From Tyto alba (lineage: Eukaryota > Chordata > Aves > Strigiformes > Tytonidae): a stretch of DNA of 64,000 bases. The stretch lies in the NCBI RefSeq assembly GCF_018691265.1, contig NW_024881323.1:25655610-25719609 (forward strand). The letters run 5' to 3'. Every line of letters starts with the position of its first letter. Within the stretch, counting starts at the first letter, position 1. A model generated the notes under the pieces. The model had not been told where the DNA came from, ran no database searches, and saw nothing but the letters and a program-made list of their open reading frames with translations. This document shows positions 21,574 to 30,809 of the stretch, in pieces. Position numbers and translations under genes: made by a program.

Positions 21574-21847
21574 AGTCCAGTAAGGAGAGCCCGTCGGGGC
21601 AGAAAGAGACGATCGTTATTGAAGGAGAGCACAGGGGAGGAGGCCTTCTGCCGAGGACCTGATGGCAGTCCTTTGCTGCTTGAAGACATAAACCTGTCAG
21701 GACGTGATGAAGGATCAAGAACTTCAACAGATCCTGTTTCAAGAACCAGATCCTGCAGAACTGCCATGCATCAGAAACGGCCTGTTGAGGAAAAGGAGTC
21801 CTTCCTTTTCTCTCCTCCTCTCACAAAGCTGACAAAGAAATTTAAAG
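21574..21847 (+). CDS. AHCTF1: AHCTF1 exon L, C-terminal AT-hook segment
   Basis: Acceptor TTCTGTTTCAG, donor GTGGGT. Open: SPVRRARRGRKRRSLLKE at the start (an AT-hook core), ending with FLFSPPLTKLTKKFK. Ends in phase 1; the terminal exon that should follow was not found before the CR1 fragments at 22.5 kb. Confidence 0.72.
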
Positions 21848-22565
21848 GTGGGTGCGCTACGATTATACCCAAAACAGGGCGTATTTATTGCTGTTTTGCA
21901 AACCAGAGAAGACAGACCGTGAGGACGGCTTTAGGTATTGTAAGGAATGTAACCGTGCAAAATCAAAAATCCTGCAAGAGGCCATTCATCTTTTTCTGAA
22001 CTCTGTATGAGTGGGTGGCTAGTTGAGGTGGAAACAGATGAGGGGACTGCTCTGAGTAGAGTGAAATGAAATTTACGCTGAATTTTTGTTAGGAGCTCAT
22101 TTTCTCTCAGTTTCAAAGCCCGAAGGGTATCTGTTATATGTATGTTTATGATATGTGCTTATATATGTTTTATAGATATGTATTTTATATATATATATGT
22201 ATATGATAGCCATCCTTTCCCCCCAGTGGGGAAACAGAGGAGACACGCTTCCAAGTTCCGTTCAGTTTTTAACTTAAAATGAGCTGCATCTTGCCACAAA
22301 CTACACAGCTGTTTAATTAATTAGGTGATAGTTTCTCATGGGCATATACTTTGCTAGGGAGGTTATTGTGCATAGGCTTCTTTTGATTAGAGTGCGTGGT
22401 AAAAAAAAGTTAGGCTTTGCTGGTGTGGCGTTGTTTCCCTCGCGTGGGGAGAACATACTTAAATCTGTAGGAGAGAGTCACCAAAAACCCAGGCCTGTTG
22501 CCCGTGTTGCAGATGTCCCCGCAGTTCAGCTTGTCAGGTTGCTGTTTGTAAAAGTATGTTTCAGC
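21848..22565. other. non-coding interval with TA-rich repeat
   Basis: Intron or 3' flank. Contains a TATATA-rich tract at about 22165-22206. No exon seen. Confidence 0.5.
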
Positions 22566-22712
22566 ATTCGGGATTGAACAGCTGTCTGGCCAGGGTGCTG
22601 GGCAGCCTGCCCTGGGGGACCCTGCTTGAGCAGGGGGGCTGGGCCGGGTGACCTCCAGAGATTCTGGAAGGCCTTTGTCTTCAGTGTGATGCTGTGATTC
22701 TGGAATCTGTGA
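22566..22712 (+). mobile_element. CR1 3' end
   Basis: Contains CCTGCTTGAGCAGGGGGGCTGG then GGTGACCTCCAGAG and GTGATGCTGTGATTCTG, the diagnostic CR1 3' tail (GCTTGAGCAGGGGGGTTGGAC...GACCTCCAGAGG). About 150 bp. Confidence 0.85.
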
Positions 22713-23280
22713 TGCGAGGGGCAAGCGGTGAGATGTCACTGGGGGGTGGCGCGCTGGAGGTGTCCTGCTGACTACGGTCTCCCTCTGCCAGGAAGGCTGC
22801 GTGTGTGTTCTGTGCTGAGGCACTCAGCACCTACGTCCGTCTGTCCAGGTACACCAAGCGGTGTGAAAAAGAGCATCATTTCAGAACTGACGTCGGGAGC
22901 TTTTGCAAACTCTGCCGCGTTAGGCAGGGACTGCACCCCTTGGATGACAGCGGAGTTTTGTCAGGGAATAGCCACAGGAGGTAGCTGGGTAAACTGGCTC
23001 TAGCGTCAAGTTCTGGGGTGGTTTGGCTTGTTTTTTCATTTAAAGGGAAGTCAAAGCTGTGGGCTGCATCAGCTCCGGGATCTTCTCTGCTGGGGGTTGT
23101 TGGGCTAGAGAGCTGAAACTCTTTCTTCTTCTCACCTGCTGCTGTAGATTCGTGCTTATGGAGCAGCCGCACAGACTCTGCAGGAGAATCTGTAGGCTGC
23201 GCTTGAGTGAGATAAGCCTGATTGTAGAATTCCGAGGCAGACGGTCTCCGATATGCTCGTGGCCTTTTAGAGTAAAACTC
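22713..23280. other. unassigned interval between CR1 fragments
   Basis: No recognisable exon. A 210-codon minus-strand frame covering it has no motif and overlaps CR1, so I treat it as chance. Confidence 0.4.
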
Positions 23281-23640
23281 CTGTTTTGGTCTGAGTGGAG
23301 AGGTGATACCCCGGTGGGTCACGCTGCCACGCGGAGGGACTTTGACAGGCTGGAGAAATGGGCTGACGGGAACCTCAGGCAGTTCAACAAGGGGAAAGGC
23401 CAAGTCCTGCACCTGGGGAGGAACAACCCCATGCACCAGCATGTGTTGGGGGCTGCCCAGCTGGAAAGAGGCTTGGCAGAGAGACCCTGGGAGCCTGCTG
23501 GGCACCAAGCTGACCGTGAGGCAGAAGTGGCCCCCGTGCAGAGAAGGCTCTTGGTGTCCTGGGCTGCGTAAGGCGGAGCTTTGCCAGCGGGTGGAGGGAG
23601 GTGAGGGCTTTTGACTCTCTGGAGCCCCCGGATGCAGTGC
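23281..23640 (+). mobile_element. CR1 LINE fragment
   Basis: The translation shows the CR1 block FDRLEKWADGNLRQFNKGK..., then VLHLGRNNPMHQHVLGAAQL. These correspond to RLDRWA..LMKFNK..CKVLHLG.NNP.HQY.LG of CR1. Frame breaks follow. Truncated at both ends. Confidence 0.85.
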
Positions 23641-23716
23641 AAAAGGCTGTCCCGCTGTTTACTTTGAAACGCTGACAAGCACCAAAAAGCAAATGCAGCA
23701 AAACTGCTGCAAAGAA

Positions 23717-23743
23717 GCCTAAACTGACTAATTCAGAAAAAGT
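23717..23743 (+). pseudogene. AHCTF1: displaced scrap of the AHCTF1 AT-hook exon
   Basis: 27 bp identical to 20174-20200 inside the AT-hook exon (encodes KPKLTNSEK). It directly abuts the inverted fragment 23742-24043. The length and perfect match suggest a copied junction rather than chance. Confidence 0.75.
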
Positions 23744-24043
23744 ATTCATGAAGTTACGGGACGACGTGCCGGCTGTACTGGAGCTGGCAGCAGTAATTGT
23801 TTACCACAGCCCACTTCCTTGGGAGCAGGTGATCATGTCTGGTGCAGCCAGCTGATGTTTGCAACAGCTCGCATCCCAGTGAGACCCCCCCGTCGTCAGC
23901 TGCTGCACTGAGCCCAACGCTCGGAGACACCGACGGGGGCCACGGGGGGTCTGAGGCAAAGATGCTTTGTGTTGCTCATGACCAGCACGGCCTGCACGCT
24001 TCCTTGCGCGTATCTGTGGCACAGAATTTATAGATGGGTCTGA
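23742..24043 (-). repeat. inverted copy of 4987-5286
   Basis: Reverse complement of the fragment at the AHCTF1 exon-loss junction, with only a few differences over 300 bp. Joined without a gap to the left arm of the larger inverted repeat. Confidence 0.9.
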
Positions 24044-24656
24044 GCTAAAAGTTGTACCACCCTTTGCTGCAGTGAGCCAAACCCATCAAGGGTATTTTAA
24101 TTCACAAGCCTCTTAAATCAGTGACATAGTGGGTTCTAGTGCCGGGGTTCCGCTGGATCGTGTTCATCTAAGTTACTACCTAATGCAACCACCCCGGCAT
24201 CTGCCTCACGGGCAGCCACCGCCTTCTCCCTTCGCCCCGCTGTGCCACTGCCAAGAGCAGGCAGGCCCCGGGGAACTGGCACCTTAGGAGATGACAGCAC
24301 CTGCTCCTCCTCATGCCGGCTTGGGACAGGTGCCGTTACTTGGTGGCGTTCTTGCTTTCAAAGCCTTAGTGCCCACAGTGAAACAAAATGGAGGAGTAGT
24401 TTTGTCTTTTTTTCCTGTGTTCTAATAAAGATCAGCTGGCTCGGTCCTGGCGTCTCGAGGTGCAGTGACTTGCGTCCCTACTGGACTGTGTGGAGGGAGC
24501 TGCGCTTAAAAAGGCGGGAAGGGCGAGCACTGCTCGGTGTCGGGGCTGCGCCGGGGAGAGGAGAGGGGAGAGGAGGAGAGGGTGGTCCGGCCCGGCGGGC
24601 GCTGGTGGTGCCGGTGTGTCCAGGTGGTCTCGGTGACATCGGTCTCTGGCGCGCAG

Positions 24657-24747
24657 GGAAGGCGGCGCTCAGCACAGAGGTCGGCGTGCTGCTGTGCGAT
24701 GTGGGCATCTCGGTGTCAGTGGCTGCCAGGGCAGAGCAGCAGATCTG
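24657..24747 (+). pseudogene. SCCPDH: SCCPDH exon 2 copy (left arm), truncated
   Basis: Begins after GCGCGCAG and reads GKAALSTEVGVLLCDVG, then ISVSVAARAEQQI and stop; the real exon reads GKAALGAEVGVLLCDVGDAASLAAMA. The 3' part is diverged and is cut off by LTR sequence at 24748. Confidence 0.85.
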
Positions 24748-25099
24748 AGTTGGCCAATAAAATATTCTATATCATGACGTTAGGCTCACTATATAAAGGA
24801 GGGGTGGATGGGAAGGGGCACTCTCTCACTTCCAGGATTGTGACTGCGGAGCCTTGGTATTTCGGGAAGGGGCTGGGTGTCGGTCAGCGGGTGGTGAGCA
24901 ACTGCACGGTGCATTGCCCGTTTCTAATTTCTATTACTGTCACCGTTTTATTTTATTACCATTAGTAAACTGTTTCTATCTCAACCTGCAAGTCCCCCTT
25001 TGCCCCTCCAATTCCCTCCCCCGTTCCCAGGTGGGGGAGGGAGGCCGAGCTGCTGCGTGGTTGTTAGCCGCTTCTTAAACCCTGAAAAGATGTATTTAG
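24748..25099 (+). mobile_element. partial ERV LTR in left arm
   Basis: Same LTR as 19365-19856 but on the plus strand and 5'-truncated: TATATAAAGGAGGGGTGGATGG, a T-rich ATTACCATTAGTAAACTG part and the GGGGGAGGGAGGCCGAG end. Confidence 0.75.
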
Positions 25100-25180
25100 C
25101 ACGTCAGTATGATGTGAACAGAGGAGTTCTGGGTTGGGCCGGAGGGATGGGAGCGGCGCAGGGCTGACGAGAGAGCCAGT

Positions 25181-28100
25181 AGATTCTTCCCAGTTACACT
25201 TTGCTTGTTTTCTATAAGAATTAAAATTTCAACATTAAAAGCTATTGTTTCTCATGTGCAGAACAGCCTGAAATCCATTTCCACACTCTGACCCAGGTGT
25301 TTTGGCAGCCACCCTTACCTACCCGCCGTTCAGAGCTACCACACAACTTCCACTGAAACAGCAAATTCGAATTATTCAAAATTTGCTCCACACCATCTTT
25401 TTGTAGACTAGGACTATGTCCCCCAAAGAGTGTGTGCTCTCATTACAGGAGTCCCATCCCGACAAGATTTTCTGAATTAATTACCACTGATTAAGGTGTG
25501 ATTTAGCATGCAAACTGCCAGAGGCATCTGAAAAGCCCTGTTGTCACATGACGCATAATTTCCTTCGATATTCAAAATAAAATTAAACTTAAGTTCAGGT
25601 GAGCAGCAAAGATGCTTTCTTCAAACACAGAAATGTTTTATTGCATCTTTTCTCTCTATTGTATTACTGCTTCCTAGAGTAGTTCGTAACTCGTTTTTCA
25701 GAAAGCTGTCTGTAATTTGGTAGTCCAAATATACCCAAAGGTTACCTTCACCCTCCTCTTACCCCTTTCATTTCCCTCCCCCTGCACTTCCTGAGCATTC
25801 GTCTTTCAAATGGAGATTACCACACCTCGCCTCTGCTCTTTTTTTCAGATAAAAATGACTGTTTCACAACTTCTCAGAAATCGGTGCCAGTGCTCGGTCT
25901 CACATTCCTGACCTGTCTGCGCCGTACAGGCAGCCCAAAACCACACGATGCCGATGCCGTGCAGCCGCACGGCTGCGTGATGCGTGTGCATGGGGGGGGG
26001 AGAGGAATTAAGGCAGTGTATTGCCTTTTTCGGATACTTTGAAAACGAATGACAATATTCTAAAAGCTGATGTGATAATGTGAGCAAACGACAGTCATAT
26101 ATAATTAGCTCACAGAAAAGAGACTGGATTCTCTATTAACCACTTCAAATGTTCTGCAGTGGTAGCAGAAGAGAAGACCTCTGCTAGGGAGGAAATAATG
26201 TAAGCTGCAACTCTACCTCCAACAAATGATGTTACATATTCCTACGTAACTATACAGGTTAAGATACAACAGTCCAAAGTAGCGAGTCGAGCACGTTGCA
26301 GTGCCGTGCGCGGCATGCAATGTCTCTAAAGTGCATTCTCGGGACAGGGCTGGTGCCATGCTGCAAAACTGGGGCTGCTCTTCTCAGGCAGTACAGAAGG
26401 AAAGCAGTGGGCAGTGTTTCATCTGAAGGGACCATGCCATTTTGTCACCCAAGTCAGGGGATAGCATGGCATTCAAAAGCATGGGTTCAATTTTTGTACT
26501 GTTAAAATATATATATATATATATATTGATTGTAAATTGGGATGACTGTACACCCTGTGCATGTAAGGATAAAATGCATAAAAACCAGCTCAGCAAATAA
26601 TCTGCCAGATTATATTACAGAGATAAATTATCTCTAGGTTACCCTCACCAAGATACATGACAGCTGTAAAATCTTTCTGTAGCAGAAATTCAGGTTGCTA
26701 AATCCTCCAAAAGTCTCTAATTGCTGGCTGTGTATCATACTAGGCCAGCTTTTGGCTGCGGCAGACTGGAAACACAGCAGACAACTTTCATTTCTAAAAC
26801 TCCCATTGTTACAGTAACCACTTTTCAAATGTATCAGCATATTGTAACATACAAGAATTCCACCTAATTACTTACAGAGCCCTGGGCACAGGTCCTGGGG
26901 GGGCAGCTGCGGCAGACTCGCACCCTCAAGCCCAGAGATGATGCAGGGCACACCCAACAGGGTGCAGACACCTGCATGTCCAACAGCTTTATCATTCAAA
27001 CTACAGCACCGATGCACAGAATATGAGAACCAAAGCAGAACTGTAAAGACCCCAGAAAGCTCAGTACCAAAACAATCAATTCTTTCAAAGATAGATCTTT
27101 CCAGCAGAACCCTCAGTCAAATGATCCTGGCTACGACATAGACAACAGACTTCCAAAACTCAGAGACTCTACAGATATGATAATGTATTTGCTTAAGAAT
27201 GAATAACCCTGCTTTCTTAATGCATGGAATGGCAGCCTCTCCTACATGTCTTCAGTACCGAAATTTCAAGTCAGTATTTCAGGCAATCTTTAATAATTTT
27301 TGGCACATTTAAAACATTGCATTAGCATCCCTATCTGTTTTGTTACAAGAAATAGGGTATAAAAGATACCAGCATGCAATATGTCCTTCAACCAATAAAG
27401 AACTATGCTCTTAAATCAGTCGCATGCATTTTGCTTAGCCTTTTATGTCTAAACATTCTTTCCTTCCTAGTATGAATCACACTAAAACAAAGCATTTCGT
27501 CTGACCTAATGAGATTAATGAACAGCACATTCTAGGAAATCTTACTAAGTAAGAATTATTAAGAAAAAACCCCTTCTTGAATCAGACACCTCCTTTAGCA
27601 CTAGGAATTCAAGTTTTCCCCGCTTACGCAGATGTTCTTTGCCTGAATTTCCATCCTAGCATAGCAGCAGCCAACAGCTGATTTCCTGCCCAGAGTATGT
27701 TGTTGCTTTGAATGCAGCCACTAGTGAATTACACGCCCTAAATCTGACGCAAATAGAGTCTTGAGATATAAGGAGTTATAAAGGAGATTTGATGGGCTTT
27801 AACTGCAGCTGAATGCTACACAAGGAACATGCTCTGCAATAACATGTACATCGTATGGATCCTATTTGCTTCCTCGTGATAAAGTGGCAACTTAAGCTGC
27901 GAAAATTACTGTCATCCATCTCACCCCATGCATTCACATGCTTGGGAAGTGTAAGTGAATATGCAGCTACGTGTTTTGCAAACAAATATTTCTCCTAAGT
28001 TAAAAAAGAGACTACTTTAATGCATTTCGCATTAAATGATCAGGCAATGCATGGAGGCCTGGCATGAGTCCAGCCCATCAAAACCCATCAAATCTGCTTC

Positions 28101-28970
28101 ACAGACACTGAGTTCTCCTGCCTTACAGGCCAGAATCAGATCCATGGTACAAAGGTCCAACACCTCTGAAGTCAAAACAACAGATTTTATTCCTTAACTC
28201 AAAATTTTCTTTATTATATGCTCCAAAGGCACCTTCTTTTTGCTATTTTTATGTGCTGACAGTATTTGTTCTCATTTCTCCCACTGGATCTCACTGATCT
28301 CACAGTGTATTTATACGAAGCTTTATGTGTGAGGAGCACATGGGTGTATGTTCTATAATACTGATTTATAAATATATATATACACTTAGTTTAATTGAAC
28401 TTACGTATAGTCCATTCCCCCAGAAGCAGTGCCTACCATGAGAAAATTGTGTGTTCTGCAAAACAGTGCTCATGACTTATAAAGACTGTTTTGTTATTTT
28501 TTCTTTTTTTCCAAGGAACTATTTCAAATAAGGAATATTACTCTGAGATAGTTCCTTGAAATATGATACATATTTGCATCGTATATGCCACATTTCCTTA
28601 TTGTACATTACCAGTCCCTTATATACTTCTACCACATTTCTATTTAGATGATACCTCTTTAAATCTAATAGTTTCTTCTCCTTTTTGTTGTTTTATCTTA
28701 ATCTTAACGTTACCATCAAATTTTCATTTTCTACTTCTGGATCCTTTCTTTATCTACTTTGCCACAGAGAGATCATAATCCCACATTATTAGTTATGTCA
28801 CAGTGATATCGAGGAATTTATTGCTGCTGATGTAAAAGGAAAAAACTAATTGATTTTAATAAAGATATACTTGAATCCATCAGCTGGAAATTTAGTCTGA
28901 TTTTTGCAGCACATTAACTCAGCAGAACTCTTACAATCCCAATCTCTATGCCTGACTGTAAGGCAGCAGT
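25181..28970. other. inverted-repeat spacer, no gene supported
   Basis: AT-rich single-copy-like sequence. Contains a TA dinucleotide run (26507-26526) and a G run near 25990. No splice-bounded conserved exon seen. The axis of the flanking inverted repeat falls at 27307. Confidence 0.55.
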
Positions 28971-29487
28971 GCAAAACCCACACACCGCAGCTCCCCCGGC
29001 GTGCTTTAGCCAACACATGCATCTGCAACAAGAGTAAACGCTTGGTGGCTACTCATTTTGCTCGGTGGGCCAACGAGCCAGTAGTGCCTGTATTGCTGCT
29101 GCTGCTGCTGTTGTTGTGGGGACGGGCTGGTGAGAAGGAACAGCCTCACAGACTTCCTCTCTGACCACGGAGCTTGCCGCACATATTCCACCCCGTTTCT
29201 CCCACCACAGGCGAGCACCAGGGCCGGCTCAGCATCTCTCACCTCCGTGTACGCTCCTTGCACTCCTCTATCACCAGCCCGGTCTCCGCTCGAAGACTCG
29301 TCGTTTCACGGACGCTGCCATGCCCCAGCTCCCAGCTCTCCTACTCCCATCCCCGCCCAACGCGCTGCCGACACCGCCACCCCGAGTCTCACCGGCGCCG
29401 AGCGCTCACAGCAGCGGCTCCGCGGGCCGCTCCGCCGGCTCTCGCGTCAGCCCCGCGCCGCTCCCATCCCTCCGGCCCAACCCAGAA
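28971..29487 (+). repeat. direct duplicate of SCCPDH intron 2 segment
   Basis: Almost identical to 38861-39377 (offset about 9,889), including the CTG/TTG microsatellite at 29094-29116. It carries intronic, CpG-rich DNA. The apparent 126-codon frame is the same chance frame as in the intron. Confidence 0.93.
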
Positions 29488-29514
29488 CTCCTCTGTTCAC
29501 ATCATACTGACGTG

Positions 29515-29866
29515 CTAAATACATCTTTTCAGGGTTTAAGAAGCGGCTAACAACCACGCAGCAGCTCGGCCTCCCTCCCCCACCTGGGAACGGGGGAGGG
29601 AATTGGAGGGGCAAAGGGGGACTTGCAGGTTGAGATAGAAACAGTTTACTAATGGTAATAAAATAAAACGGTGACAGTAATAGAAATTAGAAACGGGCAA
29701 TGCACCGTGCAGTTGCTCACCACCCGCTGACCGACACCCAGCCCCTTCCCGAAATACCAAGGCTCCGCAGTCACAATCCTGGAAGTGAGAGAGTGCCCCT
29801 TCCCATCCACCCCTCCTTTATATAGTGAGCCTAACGTCATGATATAGAATATTTTATTGGCCAACT
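29515..29866 (-). mobile_element. partial ERV LTR in right arm
   Basis: Mirror of 24748-25099, matching 19365-19700 in the same orientation as that copy. It replaces the part of SCCPDH intron 2 and exon 2 that should connect 28971-29487 to the exon 2 copy. Confidence 0.75.
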
Positions 29867-29957
29867 CAGATCTGCTGCTCTGCCCTGGCAGCCACTGACA
29901 CCGAGATGCCCACATCGCACAGCAGCACGCCGACCTCTGTGCTGAGCGCCGCCTTCC
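29867..29957 (-). pseudogene. SCCPDH: SCCPDH exon 2 copy (right arm), truncated
   Basis: Mirror of 24657-24747. Similarity to the native gene continues through 29958-30110 into intron 1 sequence (compare 39827-40000), so this is a DNA-level duplication, not a processed retrocopy. Confidence 0.85.
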
Positions 29958-30184
29958 CTGCGCGCCAGAGACCGATGTCACCGAGACCACCTGGACACAC
30001 CGGCACCACCAGCGCCCGCCGGGCCGGACCACCCTCTCCTCCTCTCCCCTCTCCTCTCCCCGGCGCAGCCCCGACACCGAGCAGTGCTCGCCCTTCCCGC
30101 CTTTTTAAGCGCAGCTCCCTCCACACAGTCCAGTAGGGACGCAAGTCACTGCACCTCGAGACGCCAGGACCGAGCCAGCTGATC

Positions 30185-30190
30185 TTTATT
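30185..30190 (-). terminator. SCCPDH: AATAAA poly(A) signal for SCCPDH
   Basis: Canonical hexamer on the minus strand, 514 bp after the stop codon; cleavage would fall near 30165. It is the first AATAAA found downstream, and the arm duplication copied it to 24424-24429. Confidence 0.65.
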
Positions 30191-30703
30191 AGAACACAGG
30201 AAAAAAAGACAAAACTACTCCTCCATTTTGTTTCACTGTGGGCACTAAGGCTTTGAAAGCAAGAACGCCACCAAGTAACGGCACCTGTCCCAAGCCGGCA
30301 TGAGGAGGAGCAGGTGCTGTCATCTCCTAAGGTGCCAGTTCCCCGGGGCCTGCCTGCTCTTGGCAGTGGCACAGCGGGGCGAAGGGAGAAGGCGGTGGCT
30401 GCCCGTGAGGCAGATGCCGGGGTGGTTGCATTAGGTAGTAACTTAGATGAACACGATCCAGCGGAACCCCGGCACTAGAACCCACTATGTCACTGATTTA
30501 AGAGGCTTGTGAATTAAAATACCCTTGACGGGTTTGGCTCACTGCAGCAAAGGGTGGTACAACTTTTAGCTCAGTTTTTCTTCCGTTTCTGCTGTAAACA
30601 ACAGCACAGTGAACCTACTCTGTGATTTGGCTGGAAAAGCCCAAGGGGTTTTACTGGAGTTAGACCTAGGAAAGGTGTTAGCTCGTCCGGTTCTGTTTTG
30701 ACT

Positions 30704-30809
30704 TCAGACCTCAGGCTTGCTAATAACGGAGAACTCGACACCGTGTTTGTTGAGGCGATCAATCAGTTTTGTTTTGGAGAAGGCAGCGCCCGGAGAATAT
30801 ACGCCACCC
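30704..30809 (-). CDS. SCCPDH: SCCPDH exon 12 with stop
   Basis: GGVYSPGAAFSKTKLIDRLN..., ending EFSVISKPEV and TGA (30706-30704). Acceptor TTAACAG. 106 nt coding. Confidence 0.94.

Larger units (their letters stand above)
2783..21847 (+). pseudogene. AHCTF1: AHCTF1 (ELYS) gene copy, rearranged and probably non-functional
   Basis: ELYS binds chromatin through AT-hooks and recruits the Nup107-160 complex to start nuclear pore assembly. Human ELYS is about 2,260 residues: an N-terminal beta-propeller, a central alpha-solenoid, and a disordered C-terminus with AT-hooks. Visible here are the last propeller exons (2783-3184), two exons following the propeller (3654-4780), a block of mid/C-terminal exons present 2.3 times (5356-14640), and C-terminal exons at 14761, 18856, about 20052-20938 and 21574. 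Earlier exons would lie left of the window. Roughly 500 codons of solenoid between the exons ending at 4780 and starting at 5356 are absent. Damage seen: a 1-bp frameshift in one exon in two of three copies, a lost acceptor in the third, an in-frame TGA at 20496, LTRs near the last exons and foreign inserts. The missing exons lie between phase-0 borders, so exon 4652-4780 could splice in frame to 5356. A shortened product is conceivable but not supported given the frameshifts. Confidence 0.88.
24040..25180 (+). repeat. left arm of a large inverted repeat
   Basis: About 1.14 kb. Each position x pairs with 54614-x in the right arm, with no length change and the same translated frames throughout, so the arms are almost identical. 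In order it holds SCCPDH 3' UTR sequence (including AATAAA at 24424-24429), a broken SCCPDH exon 2 copy, an LTR fragment, and a short piece of SCCPDH intron 2. Confidence 0.95.
29434..30574 (-). repeat. right arm of the large inverted repeat
   Basis: Pairs with 24040-25180. Its right end lies 130 bp downstream of the SCCPDH stop codon, so this arm contains the native SCCPDH 3' UTR and is probably the source of that part of the left arm. Confidence 0.95.

Noticed and set aside
22876..23508. 210-codon minus-strand frame
   Set aside because: Overlaps a CR1 fragment in antisense and has no recognisable domain.
24242..24748. 168-codon plus-strand frame (and its mirror at 29866-30372) as a new gene
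   Set aside because: It runs through SCCPDH 3' UTR-derived DNA, an intron copy and a broken exon 2 copy. Its duplication reflects the inverted repeat, not coding conservation.
29006..29263. polyglutamine protein (run of eight Q)
   Set aside because: The run is the antisense reading of an intronic CTG/TTG microsatellite copied from SCCPDH intron 2.
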